A DNA stretch of 35,815 nt from the NCBI GenBank assembly GCA_019429365.1, contig JAHYJD010000029.1, positions 1 through 35,815 on the forward strand, in the 5' to 3' direction. Positions within the stretch are counted from its first letter, which is position 1; each line of letters starts with the position of its first letter. This document shows, piece after piece, positions 26,501 to 34,628 of the stretch. A model generated the notes under the pieces. That model was given only the letters and a program-made list of their open reading frames with translations. It did not search any database and was not told where the DNA came from. The position numbers and the translations under genes are program-made. The DNA is from Bacteroidales bacterium (GTDB taxonomy: Bacteria > Bacteroidota > Bacteroidia > Bacteroidales > UBA7960).

Positions 26501-26993
26501 CGATCATTACTACGAAATTGAGGCAGGCATTGGTGTGCACAAATCGCCCGGATTGTATGGCGCTTTTCCAACCGATCCCTATTCGCACACCCCAAAACAC
26601 AGGGGCGCCCAGCAACCCGGCATGACCGGACAGGTAAAAGAAGATTTCCTTTCGCGTTATGGAGAATTGGGCGTATTTACCAAGGAAGGCCATCTGTATT
26701 TCGATCCTTGCCTGCTCAGAAAGGAAGAATTTCTTGCAGAAGCGCAAGATTTTGAATACTTCACTATTAACGGGGAATCAAAAAATATTTCGCTGAAAAA
26801 AGGGCAGCTCGGATTTACCGTTTGCCAGGTACCGGTTATATATACCCTTAACGAAACCGAAAGCATCACTGTTTTTTACGCTAGCGGAAGCAATGAGAAT
26901 ATTAATGGCAAGGCATTAAATCAGCGGATCAGCAGCCTGATTTTTGGTCGAAGCGGAAAAATTGACCGGCTGGAAGTATCAGTAAATAAATAA
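23544..26993 (+). CDS. beta-1,3-glucan phosphorylase, GH149-like (GH94/GH149/GH161 group)
   Basis: A 1149-residue cytoplasmic protein without a signal peptide. The N-terminal beta-sandwich has N-G-G-L-S-A-G-R-K-N-P and L-F-P-Y-Y-T-D-D-K-I (about residues 58-80). The (alpha/alpha)6 barrel carries the inverting-phosphorylase acid Asp652 in R-P-E-W-N-D-A-N-N. The late loop with H-K-S-P-G-L-Y-G-A-F-P-T-D-P (about 1010-1025) fits the phosphate-site region. The length (over 1100) fits GH149, the Euglena/bacterial beta-1,3-glucan phosphorylases, better than the shorter GH94 disaccharide phosphorylases. That assignment is from recalled family features and is not tested. The reaction would release glucose 1-phosphate from beta-1,3-oligosaccharides, saving ATP. 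The GPH symporter gene starts two bases after its stop, so import and phosphorolysis are translationally linked. Confidence 0.8.
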   Translation: MEKAYSGNPGDSENEKTEMLMVELENESYFKISNHDAMRPFFMSIVSDSNHWMFISSNGGLSAGRKNPEYALFPYYTDDKITESTEITGSKTIFQIHVNGDIQVWEPFSERFTGKYAISRNLYKSVYGNKIIFEEINHDLGLAFRYQWNSSKVYGFVRKAALTNLSDADCQITLLDGIQNVMPFGVPSDLQRSTSNLVDAYKRSELEPSAGIGIFALSAIIVDKAEPSEALKANIAWSLGLEKPKYLLSSLQLNHFRKNQEISEEKDVKGEKGAYFISSTISLAAKAEKKWEIIANVNQTHSQIISLSKEIKSNADLPRQIGEDIDSGTKSLIQLVAGADGMHCTADKLNDTRHFSNTLFNIMRGGTFDDNYQIEKGDFVAYLFKANTEVVSKQQDFIGKLKDVFSQTELKGLLQQTGDADLIRLSIEYLPLKFSRRHGDPSRPWNYFTINVQNETDGSKILDYEGNWRDLFQNWEALALSYPEFIEGMIFKFLNASTFDGYNPYRITKDGFDWETIEHDNPWSYIGYWGDHQIIYLQKFFEIIEKYQPGHLRSLFDKEWFVYAAVPYLIKPYDQILKNPKDTIEFDPNWDAAIRKQRDLIGADGALLTANDKEIYRVNFIEKILATVLAKMSNLIPEGGIWMNTQRPEWNDANNALVGNGVSMVTLYYLHRFMKFFQQIVDRSELESVKLSGELIEFYHSVRETLQEFSPSLSGSISDHDKKAMMDRIGKAASDYRQQIYRNGFWGKKRTSSLSGLKTFTQVCLDFIEHSIRANQRPDKLYHAYNLLTVKKTEFSVSHLSEMLEGQVAALSSGYLTSEQALDVLDALKGSALFRKDQYSYILYPEKQLPGFLEKNNIPEADVQSSELIRRLLFVGRRDIVEKDVEGGIHFNGNFKNAADLEKALSLLAKGEYKALVEKEKKLILEIFEKVFNHKAFTGRSGTFYAFEGLGSIYWHMVSKLLLAVQECCLKALDEKTDPVIVGKLLDHYYEIEAGIGVHKSPGLYGAFPTDPYSHTPKHRGAQQPGMTGQVKEDFLSRYGELGVFTKEGHLYFDPCLLRKEEFLAEAQDFEYFTINGESKNISLKKGQLGFTVCQVPVIYTLNETESITVFYASGSNENINGKALNQRISSLIFGRSGKIDRLEVSVNK

Positions 26994-26995
26994 AA

Positions 26996-28348
26996 ATGAG
27001 CAAAACCATTACAAAACTATCAGTAAAGGAAAAGGTCGGCTATGGCCTTGGCGATACCGCCTCTCACTTTGTTTGGGATATGGTGGGCTTCTGGATTCTG
27101 ATATTCTATACCGATACTTTCGGGATTTCTGCTGCCGCCGCCGGCACCATCATGCTCATTGCCCGTTTCTGGGATATGTTAAGTGATCCCCTTATGGGCA
27201 TTATTGCAGACCGCACCAATACCCGCTGGGGAAAATTTCGTCCATACATTCTTTGGATGGCCCTGCCCTACAGCATTCTTGCCGTGCTTACCTTTTCTAC
27301 TCCCGACTTTGGGGCCACCGGAAAGGTAATTTATGCTGGCATTACATACCTGTTGCTCATGACCGTTTTTACGGCCATAAACCTCCCCTACTCCTCACTG
27401 GGTGCGGTAATGACCTCTGACTCATACGAAAGGGCCGGATTAAACTCTTACCGCTTTATTTTTGCCTTTGCGGGACAGTTTATCGTAACGGGTAGTGCAC
27501 TTTACCTTGCAACCTATTTCGGACGAGGCAACATGGCCCAGGGCTATCAGTACACCCTTATGCTGTTTGCAGCTATCAGCTTTATCCTGTTTATGATCAC
27601 CTTCAGAACCACCAGGGAAAGGGTAAGACCCCCCGCACAGCAGCAAAAAAACCTGAAGGAAGACGTGAAGAATCTTTTCAATAACCGCCCATGGGTCATT
27701 CTGTTTTTTGTCGGCATCATTTCATTTGTAATGTTTGCCCTGCAAAACCTTTCCATTGCTTATTACTTCAAGTATTATATCGGCAATGAGCAGAGCGTGC
27801 AGCTGTTTAATGTGATTGGCACCCTGGCCCTGATTGCGGGCATTCCTTTTTCCAAACCCCTGGCAAAGCGATTTGGCAAACGAAATGTGTATATTGCCAG
27901 CTCCCTGCTCTCTGGAATTTTCTTCATCTTGCTTTACATTCCGGGAAATGACAACGTGTACAGTATTTACATCCTGAATATTCTGGCAAAATTCACCTAT
28001 GCTCCTGCTGTGCCTTTGCTCTGGACCATGCTTGCCGACACGGCCGATTATTCTGAATGGAAATTTGGCAGGCGCGCCACAGGGCTGGTTTTCTCGGCCG
28101 CCACTTTTGCACAGAAAGCAGGCTGGGGTATTGGCGGAGCTTTGGCTGGCTGGCTGCTGGCCATGTATAAATTTGTTCCCAACATCGACCAAACTGCAAC
28201 TGCCCTTAACGGGATAAAATTGATGATATCGGTTTTTCCGGGGGTGCTTTACATGTCGTGCGCCATTTTGCTGTATTTCTATGCCATCGACCATAAAACC
28301 TGCCTGATTATGCAGGAAGAACTTGAGAAACGAAGAGAAGAAGTTTAA
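26996..28348 (+). CDS. GPH-family sugar/cation symporter (distinct type)
   Basis: A 450-residue inner-membrane carrier with about 12 helices. The signature is R-F-W-D-M-L-S-D-P-L-M-G then D-R-T-N-T-R-W-G-K-F-R-P-Y, closer to the classic MelB/YicJ form than the other two carriers of the locus. Another conserved patch is N-L-P-Y-S-S-L-G. It shares only family-level similarity with the carriers at 16128 and 31198, so it probably takes a different chain length or sugar. It begins two bases after the phosphorylase stop and ends 18 bases before the GH17 lipoprotein gene. Import of the oligosaccharides used by the phosphorylase is the simplest reading, but this is inference from position. Confidence 0.9.
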   Translation: MSKTITKLSVKEKVGYGLGDTASHFVWDMVGFWILIFYTDTFGISAAAAGTIMLIARFWDMLSDPLMGIIADRTNTRWGKFRPYILWMALPYSILAVLTFSTPDFGATGKVIYAGITYLLLMTVFTAINLPYSSLGAVMTSDSYERAGLNSYRFIFAFAGQFIVTGSALYLATYFGRGNMAQGYQYTLMLFAAISFILFMITFRTTRERVRPPAQQQKNLKEDVKNLFNNRPWVILFFVGIISFVMFALQNLSIAYYFKYYIGNEQSVQLFNVIGTLALIAGIPFSKPLAKRFGKRNVYIASSLLSGIFFILLYIPGNDNVYSIYILNILAKFTYAPAVPLLWTMLADTADYSEWKFGRRATGLVFSAATFAQKAGWGIGGALAGWLLAMYKFVPNIDQTATALNGIKLMISVFPGVLYMSCAILLYFYAIDHKTCLIMQEELEKRREEV

Positions 28349-28366
28349 AAAAATAAAACTAATCTT

Positions 28367-29644
28367 ATGAAAAAACTATTTGCAATCCTGACTTCCCTCC
28401 TGCTGGCAGCGCTTATGTTTTCGTGCGGCCAGCCCGCTGAACAATCAGGCAAGACGGCAGCAGATATTCTGGGTAACCCAGAATACCAGGCCATAAGTTA
28501 CGGCGGTTACCGTGAGCTCTCAAGGGACATTCAACCCACCATTCCACAACTGAAAGAAGACATGAAGATTTTGTTTGCGATGGGAATAAGATTGCTCAGA
28601 ACCTACAATGTATATTACGATGAGACGGCCAACCTTTTGCAAGCCATCACTGAATTAAAACAAGAAGATCCGGATTTTGAAATGTATTTGATGATGGGGG
28701 TATGGATTGACTGCCTAAACGCCTTTACCGACCTTCCCGATAGGATTCGCGATGTGGAAAGTGAAGAAAATGCGCTGGAAATTGACCGTGCGGTGAAACT
28801 GGCCCAGCAATATCCGGATATCGTAAAAATCATTGCCGTGGGCAACGAAGCCATGGTGCAATGGGCCTGGGAGTATTATGTGGAACCCGCCATTATCCTT
28901 AAATGGGTCAATTACCTTCAGGACCTGAAAAAAGCTGGCGAATTGCCTGAAACCTTGTGGATTACATCCTCTGACAATTTTGCGTCATGGGGCGGCGGTG
29001 GAACTGAGTATCATAACGACGATTTGAATGAGCTCATTAAAGCCGTCGATTTTATTTCGATGCACACCTACCCCATGCACGACACCCACTACAACCCCGA
29101 TTTCTGGGGCGTGCGCGAAGAAGAAGAACATTTATCTGATCTGGAAAAGATCCATGCCGCAATGCTCAGGGCCCGCGACTATTCAAAAAATCAGTACGAA
29201 AGTGTGGTGGCTTACATGAAGAGCCTGGGGGTTGACAAACCGGTGCATATTGGCGAAACAGGCTGGTCCACACAATCAAATGAGCACTATGGACCTGAAG
29301 GATCCAGGGCTACCGACGAATATAAATCGGCCCTTTACTACTGGCATACACGCGAATGGACCAACGATGCCGGTATTACATGCTTCTATTTCATAGGATT
29401 TGATGAGCAATGGAAAGATGCTGAAAATCCTTTGGGATCGGAAAACCATTTCGGTCTGATCAATCTGCAGGCGCAAGCCAAATACGCCATCTGGGATTTG
29501 GTGGATGCCGGCACTTTCGAAGGTTTGACCCGCGATGGAATGCCCATCACCAAAACATACAATGGCGACAAGGAAGCACTGATGGAAGAAGTGCTGGTTC
29601 CGCCCACCGACCTTGAAATTCAGGCACGTAAAACTCAAAATTGA
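28367..29644 (+). CDS. GH17 beta-1,3-glucanase lipoprotein
   Basis: A 425-residue lipoprotein. The signal peptide ends at Cys20 (M-F-S-C-G-Q-P), and no acidic cluster follows, so a periplasm-facing anchor is more likely than a surface one. The GH17 barrel starts at A-I-S-Y-G-G-Y-R-E (residues 42-50). Catalytic residues: acid/base Glu161 in A-V-G-N-E-A and nucleophile Glu297 in H-I-G-E-T-G-W-S. C-terminal patches Y-F-I-G-F-D-E-Q-W-K and H-F-G-L-I-N are typical of bacterial GH17. These enzymes act on beta-1,3-glucan chains, as endo- or exo-enzymes or as transglycosylases; which one applies cannot be told. The GH30 gene follows seven bases after its stop. It resembles the signal-less GH17 at 33589 more than the one at 32682. 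Confidence 0.9.
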   Translation: MKKLFAILTSLLLAALMFSCGQPAEQSGKTAADILGNPEYQAISYGGYRELSRDIQPTIPQLKEDMKILFAMGIRLLRTYNVYYDETANLLQAITELKQEDPDFEMYLMMGVWIDCLNAFTDLPDRIRDVESEENALEIDRAVKLAQQYPDIVKIIAVGNEAMVQWAWEYYVEPAIILKWVNYLQDLKKAGELPETLWITSSDNFASWGGGGTEYHNDDLNELIKAVDFISMHTYPMHDTHYNPDFWGVREEEEHLSDLEKIHAAMLRARDYSKNQYESVVAYMKSLGVDKPVHIGETGWSTQSNEHYGPEGSRATDEYKSALYYWHTREWTNDAGITCFYFIGFDEQWKDAENPLGSENHFGLINLQAQAKYAIWDLVDAGTFEGLTRDGMPITKTYNGDKEALMEEVLVPPTDLEIQARKTQN

Positions 29645-29651
29645 CATGCAT

Positions 29652-31169
29652 ATGAAAGCCAGGATCCAATTCCTCATCACCTTATTACTGGTAATTGCCT
29701 TTATGAGCAGTTGTATGAAACAAGAAACCTTGAAAGTTCAGATTTTTGAAACCTCGGAAAGCGGCAACAAACTTACTGAATTAGCTGAATTTCCTGCCAT
29801 GGAAAGCAAGGTAGCGATTTCCATTATGCCGGAAGAAAAGTTCCAGGAAATTACCGGCTTTGGAGGCTCTTTCACAGAGGCCTCGGCTTACCTGCTCAAC
29901 CAATTAAGCCAGGAAAACAGGGCGTTGATCCTGGAAGCCTATTTCGGCGAGTCTGGCGCCAGGTATTCTTTGACTCGCACCCATATGAATTCCAGCGACT
30001 TTTCACTGGGTAACTATTCTTATGCCCCTGTGGAAGGCGATAAGGAGCTGGAGCATTTTTCGGTTGAGGAAGACATGGACGACATTATTCCAATGATCAG
30101 GGACGCCATGGCCATATCCAAAGATGGCTTCAAAATCATCTCATCACCCTGGACTGCTCCCCCATGGATGAAGGACAACAATGACTGGCGCGGCGGAAGA
30201 CTGCTGCCCGAGTATTATGACACCTGGGCTTTGTTCTTTTCAAAGTACATTGATGCCTACCGCGATCAAGGAATAAATATCTGGGCATTTACCGTGGAGA
30301 ACGAACCCCTGGGCAACGACAGCAACTGGGATAGTATGCATTTTACGCCACAGGAGCAGAACGAATTCGTAAAGAACCATCTGGGTCCGCGTCTCAGGGA
30401 CGACGGACACGATGTTAAAATCCTGGGTTTTGATCAGAACCGCGATGAGGAAATGAAAAATTGGGTGGATGCCATGTTTGACGATGAAGAGGCAGCCCAA
30501 TACTATGATGGTACGGCAGTGCATTGGTATGCCAGTACTTTTTATTATTTTCCCGATGCCCTGCAATATGCTTACCGCAAAGCGCCGGGCAAGCATTTGA
30601 TCAATACCGAAGCTTGCATTGATGCCGAAGTGCCGCACTGGAATGATGATAAATGGTACTGGTCGCAGGAAGCCACCGACTGGGGCTACGACTGGGCACC
30701 ACCCGAGACCAGGCATATGCACCCCAAATATGTACCGGTGTTTCGCTATGCCAACGACATTATTGGCTGCCTTAACAACTGGGTGGATGGCTGGGTCGAC
30801 TGGAATATGGTACTCGATCGCCAGGGCGGCCCCAACTGGGCCCAAAACTGGTGCATTGCCCCGGTAATTGTTGACCCTGACCAAGACGAAGTGTATTTCA
30901 CACCCTTATATTACACCTTGGCCCATTTCAGCAGGTTTATCAGGCCGGGCGCCGCCAGAATAGGGTTCACCAATCCTGATGAGGAACTAAAGGTTACAGC
31001 AGCTCAAAACCCCGATGGAAGCATTGCGGTGGTCATTTTCAATCCCTTGGATGAAGCCAGGGGAATCAGCCTTTCCTTATCCGGAAAGACAACTGAATTT
31101 TCAATAAGCGGAAAAGCAGTTCAGACTGTTCTGATCCCAGGTGTGCAGAAAGCTATTGCAGGAATTTAG
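29652..31169 (+). CDS. GH30 beta-glucosidase/beta-1,6-glucanase lipoprotein
   Basis: A 505-residue lipoprotein. Starts at 29646 and 29652 are both possible; the second gives a compact signal ending at Cys21 (F-M-S-S-C-M-K-Q). GH30 hallmarks: G-F-G-G-S-F-T-E-A (69-77), S-P-W-T-A-P-P-W-M-K (165-174), acid/base Glu218 in F-T-V-E-N-E-P-L, nucleophile Glu320 in I-N-T-E-A-C. A beta-sandwich side domain follows the barrel (about 440-505). The family includes glucosylceramidases and beta-1,6-glucanases. In laminarin loci GH30 enzymes usually remove beta-1,6-linked glucose branches, so debranching is the likely role here. The exact subfamily cannot be fixed by eye. It lies seven bases after the GH17 gene and 28 before the third carrier. 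Confidence 0.9.
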   Translation: MKARIQFLITLLLVIAFMSSCMKQETLKVQIFETSESGNKLTELAEFPAMESKVAISIMPEEKFQEITGFGGSFTEASAYLLNQLSQENRALILEAYFGESGARYSLTRTHMNSSDFSLGNYSYAPVEGDKELEHFSVEEDMDDIIPMIRDAMAISKDGFKIISSPWTAPPWMKDNNDWRGGRLLPEYYDTWALFFSKYIDAYRDQGINIWAFTVENEPLGNDSNWDSMHFTPQEQNEFVKNHLGPRLRDDGHDVKILGFDQNRDEEMKNWVDAMFDDEEAAQYYDGTAVHWYASTFYYFPDALQYAYRKAPGKHLINTEACIDAEVPHWNDDKWYWSQEATDWGYDWAPPETRHMHPKYVPVFRYANDIIGCLNNWVDGWVDWNMVLDRQGGPNWAQNWCIAPVIVDPDQDEVYFTPLYYTLAHFSRFIRPGAARIGFTNPDEELKVTAAQNPDGSIAVVIFNPLDEARGISLSLSGKTTEFSISGKAVQTVLIPGVQKAIAGI

Positions 31170-31197
31170 ATATCCATAAATACTAAAACCACCACCA

Positions 31198-32628
31198 ATG
31201 TCATCTCACGTTACACCTTTAAAAGACAGGGTCCCTTTTGGGCAAAAAGCAGCCTTTGGCGCTGGTCACCTGGTCAATAACCTATTACCTGGGTCATTAG
31301 GTATTTTTATGTTCTTCCTGCTAACGGCCTTTGGCATGGACCCCTTTCTTGCCGGCCTTCTTGGTGGCTTACCGAGATTTTTCGATGCCATTACCGACCC
31401 CATTATGGGTTATATCTCGGATAACACAAAATCAAGATTTGGACGCCGTAAACCTTACATCTTCTTTGGAGCCATTTTGAGCGGCACCTTGTTTGCCGTT
31501 TTATGGCAACTCAACCCCGACAATTCGCAGATGTACAACTTCTGGTATTTTCTCATCCTTTCGATGGTTTACCTGATTGGAAATACCATGTTTTCAACCC
31601 CGCTCATTGGGCTGGGATATGAAATGACCTTCGATTACAACGAGCGAACCCGACTGATGGGTTTCTCGCAAACCATCGGACAAATTGCCTGGATGATCGT
31701 TCCATGGTTCTGGGTTATTATTGCCAATCCAAATATATTCGAAACTCAGGCCATTGGTGTTCGCCGCCTCTCGATCATTGTAGGGGCCATTTGTATGATC
31801 CTGGGTTTAATGCCGGCATTGTTTTGCAAAGAAATTGACCAGACAAACCTGAGCAACAGAGACGACCTCACCATTAAAAATATTGCCAAAAACTTTAAGA
31901 GCCTCATACATAATATGGTGCTGATTTTTAAAAACACGACATTCGTGCGGCTTTGCGCTGCCACTTTCTTGGTATTCAATGGTTTTCAAATGGTGGCCTC
32001 GTTCAGTTATTTCATTATTGTTTTCTATATGTTCAGGGGTGACTACGGACTTGCAGGCACCTGGCCCGCATGGTTCTCTACCGTTAGCGCGCTGGCTACC
32101 GCATTTCTGGTCATTCCCATAATTACCAAGATGGCCAACAAATGGGGCAAAAGAAACGCCTTTATTGCCTCCACAGCCATCTCCATGGTTGGATACACAC
32201 TGAAATGGTACGGCTTCAATCCTGAAATTCCCTGGCTTATGTTCATGCCACTGCCATTGATGGTATTTGGAATAGGTGGCTTATTTACCCTGATGATGAG
32301 CATGACGGCCGATGTGTGCGACCTCGATGAGCTCAACAACGGCATGCCCCGCAAAGAAGGCACCTTTGGGGCCATCTACTGGTGGATGGTTAAGTTGGGT
32401 CAGGGCCTTGCGCTCGTATTGGGCGGACTGGTGCTGAAACTGGTAGGCTTCGACCAGAATGCTGCCCTTCAAACCACCGAAACCATCACCCGCCTGAGAC
32501 TGGCCGATATCATCATTCCTGCCTTGACGGCAGGTTTGGCTATCCTGGTAATGTGGAATTATGACCTGACAGAACAAAAAGCCAGGGATATTAAGGATGA
32601 GCTGGTTAGGCGAAGAGGAGAACTATAA
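31198..32628 (+). CDS. GPH-family sugar/cation symporter (copy 2, paralogue of 16128)
   Basis: A 476-residue inner-membrane carrier nearly colinear with the one at 16128-17561 (477 residues). Long blocks are identical, such as D-P-F-L-A-G-L-L-G-G-L-P-R, D-N-T-K-S-R-F-G-R-R, W-Q-L-N-P-D-N-S-Q-M-Y and M-S-M-T-A-D-V-C-D-L-D-E. By eye about three quarters of residues match, so one arose from the other or both from a recent duplication. Differences concentrate in the N-terminus, helices 4-5 and the loop after F-K-N. It lies in the operon between GH30 and the cytoplasmic GH17 pair, suggesting import of the products of the lipoprotein hydrolases. Confidence 0.9.
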   Translation: MSSHVTPLKDRVPFGQKAAFGAGHLVNNLLPGSLGIFMFFLLTAFGMDPFLAGLLGGLPRFFDAITDPIMGYISDNTKSRFGRRKPYIFFGAILSGTLFAVLWQLNPDNSQMYNFWYFLILSMVYLIGNTMFSTPLIGLGYEMTFDYNERTRLMGFSQTIGQIAWMIVPWFWVIIANPNIFETQAIGVRRLSIIVGAICMILGLMPALFCKEIDQTNLSNRDDLTIKNIAKNFKSLIHNMVLIFKNTTFVRLCAATFLVFNGFQMVASFSYFIIVFYMFRGDYGLAGTWPAWFSTVSALATAFLVIPIITKMANKWGKRNAFIASTAISMVGYTLKWYGFNPEIPWLMFMPLPLMVFGIGGLFTLMMSMTADVCDLDELNNGMPRKEGTFGAIYWWMVKLGQGLALVLGGLVLKLVGFDQNAALQTTETITRLRLADIIIPALTAGLAILVMWNYDLTEQKARDIKDELVRRRGEL

Positions 32629-32681
32629 CCAACCGAAAAACTTTTCAAATTAATTAAACCGGAATAAAAAAAACAGAAAAA

Positions 32682-33602
32682 ATGTCATTCAGAGCAGAAA
32701 AATATTTAAAGTTCAGGGGATCGAAAAACATTCCCACAGAAAACTTCCTCGACGGAAAGACTGATGAAGATTTAAAAAACTTATTCCTGGAAATCCTTCA
32801 CGGAGGGGTTCATGGATTTTGTTTCAGCCTTTACGAGGAAGGACAAAAGCCCGGTGATATAATACCGGAAGCGCAAATAAGAAAAAGGATGCAGATCCTT
32901 AAAAAGCATACCAGCTGGATACGGTCATTTTCGTGTATTGAAGGCAATGAGTTGATTCCGAAAGTTGCAAAGGAATATGGGCTGAAAACCTTGGTAGGTG
33001 CCTGGCTGGGCGATGATCCGGAAAAAAACCAGGAAGAAATCGAAGGCCTGATACGCCTGGCAAAGGAGGGTTATGTGGATGTGGCCGCTGTGGGCAACGA
33101 AGTGCTTTACCGCAATGATTTATCCGAAGACCAGCTTCTTGATTTTATTCATAAAGTGAAGGAGGAAATCCCCGGAGTGCCGGTAGGCTACGTTGATGCT
33201 TATTATGAGTTTGTAGTAAGACCAAGAATTACCGAAGCCTGCGATGTGATTTTGTGCAACTGCTATCCTTATTGGGAAGGCACCGATTTCCAGTATTCCC
33301 TGCAACATATGCGTTCCATGTTTCACCAGGCCAAAATGGCCGGCAAAGGCAAAAGAACCATTATTACCGAAACCGGCTGGCCAAGCAAGGGTGCAGGCCT
33401 GGGCAATGCCCACCCTTCGGTGTCAAATGCAGTGAAATATTTTATCAATACACAGCTATGGTCGAACGACGAAGACATTGAAGTCTTTTATTTTTCTTCG
33501 TTTGATGAATCATGGAAAGTGGGAGCCGAAGGTGAAGTAGGCGCATACTGGGGTATCTGGGATCATTTGGGAAAACTAAAATTTGTCGATGAACTTGTTT
33601 AA
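32682..33602 (+). CDS. cytoplasmic GH17 glycoside hydrolase (first of pair)
   Basis: A 306-residue protein with a charged start (M-S-F-R-A-E-K) and no signal peptide, so cytoplasmic. It is a single-domain GH17 barrel: G-V-H-G-F-C-F-S at strand 1 (42-49), acid/base candidate Glu140 in A-V-G-N-E-V and nucleophile candidate Glu230 in I-I-T-E-T-G-W-P-S. The last motif is the form also seen in plant and fungal GH17. C-terminal F-Y-F-S-S-F-D-E-S-W-K and Y-W-G-I-W-D are conserved. It would act on imported beta-1,3-glucan oligosaccharides, either cutting them or transferring glucosyl units. The following GH17 gene overlaps its last 14 bases, so the two are coupled. Specificity cannot be read from the sequence. 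Confidence 0.88.
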   Translation: MSFRAEKYLKFRGSKNIPTENFLDGKTDEDLKNLFLEILHGGVHGFCFSLYEEGQKPGDIIPEAQIRKRMQILKKHTSWIRSFSCIEGNELIPKVAKEYGLKTLVGAWLGDDPEKNQEEIEGLIRLAKEGYVDVAAVGNEVLYRNDLSEDQLLDFIHKVKEEIPGVPVGYVDAYYEFVVRPRITEACDVILCNCYPYWEGTDFQYSLQHMRSMFHQAKMAGKGKRTIITETGWPSKGAGLGNAHPSVSNAVKYFINTQLWSNDEDIEVFYFSSFDESWKVGAEGEVGAYWGIWDHLGKLKFVDELV

Positions 33603-34536
33603 AAAACTTGGTATAAAACCCGGAAGGGCCATTTGCTATTCCGGTTTCCGCAAAGGGCAGAATCCGGGCGGAGTTTATCCATCGTATGACGAGATAAAGG
33701 AGGATTTACTGATCCTTCAGGGGCATTGGAAATATCTTCGGCTGTTTGATTGCGATCAGCACGCAGAAACTGTGCTGGAAGTCATCAGCAAGGAAAAGTT
33801 AGATTTTCAACTGATGCTGAGTGCATATATCACCGCCGAAATGAATAACTTCAATTGCCCCTGGAATGGCGGCGTTTATTCGGAAGAACGCCTGGAAATT
33901 AACCGGGTTCACAACCAAAACAGTATTAACAGGTTGATTGAATTAGCCAATCAATACCCTGAAATTGTTTTTTCTCTTTCGGTGGGAAATGAGGCCTGTG
34001 TGGAGTGGACTGATCACTATGTGCCGCAAAGCAAAGTGCTGGATTACGTGAAACAAGTAAAAAGCCAAACCAGGCAGCCGGTTACTTTTTGCGAAAACTA
34101 TGTGCCCTGGCTGGTAAAACTGGATAAGCTGGCAGAGGAGGTGGACTTTATTTCCATACATACTTACCCTGTATGGGAGTACAAGCATATCAGCGAATCG
34201 CTTGATTACACCAAGGAAAATTATGATTCAGTTGCAAAAAAATACCCCAATAAGCCGGTGATAATTACAGAAGCAGGCTGGGCTACTAATTCAAACGGAA
34301 GGGGGATTAATCCTGAGAATGTAAACGAGGAGTACCAGAATGTCTATTTTCAGAACCTGATGCAATGGGCAGAAAAGGAAAACATCCTTACTTTCTTTTT
34401 CGAAGCTTTTGATGAATACTGGAAAGGCTCGCCCGAACCTTTGGAACCCGAAAAGCACTGGGGCTTATTCAAGATTGACCGGACACCAAAGCTGGCTGCC
34501 CGGCAACTAATCAGGCAAAAAACCAAAAATAAATGA
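33589..34536 (+). CDS. cytoplasmic GH17 glycoside hydrolase (second of pair)
   Basis: A 315-residue protein without a signal peptide. The ATG at 33589 lies inside the end of the preceding GH17 gene (stop at 33600-33602), a 14-base overlap typical of coupled translation; a TTG two codons earlier is less likely. The GH17 barrel starts at A-I-C-Y-S-G-F-R-K (14-22). Acid/base candidate Glu135 in S-V-G-N-E-A, nucleophile candidate Glu228 in I-I-T-E-A-G-W-A; F-F-F-E-A-F-D-E-Y-W-K and H-W-G-L-F complete the pattern. It resembles the lipoprotein GH17 at 28367 more than its immediate neighbour, so the pair is not a simple tandem duplication. It probably acts on imported beta-1,3-oligosaccharides before or beside the phosphorylase. 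Confidence 0.88.
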   Translation: MNLFKKLGIKPGRAICYSGFRKGQNPGGVYPSYDEIKEDLLILQGHWKYLRLFDCDQHAETVLEVISKEKLDFQLMLSAYITAEMNNFNCPWNGGVYSEERLEINRVHNQNSINRLIELANQYPEIVFSLSVGNEACVEWTDHYVPQSKVLDYVKQVKSQTRQPVTFCENYVPWLVKLDKLAEEVDFISIHTYPVWEYKHISESLDYTKENYDSVAKKYPNKPVIITEAGWATNSNGRGINPENVNEEYQNVYFQNLMQWAEKENILTFFFEAFDEYWKGSPEPLEPEKHWGLFKIDRTPKLAARQLIRQKTKNK

Positions 34537-34628
34537 TACCTTTATGTTAAACAGCGTTTTAGGTATTTTCAACATAAACACCTTTAAATGAGAGTTCTTT
34601 TCTTTTTAAACCTTAAACCCAAAAAACT

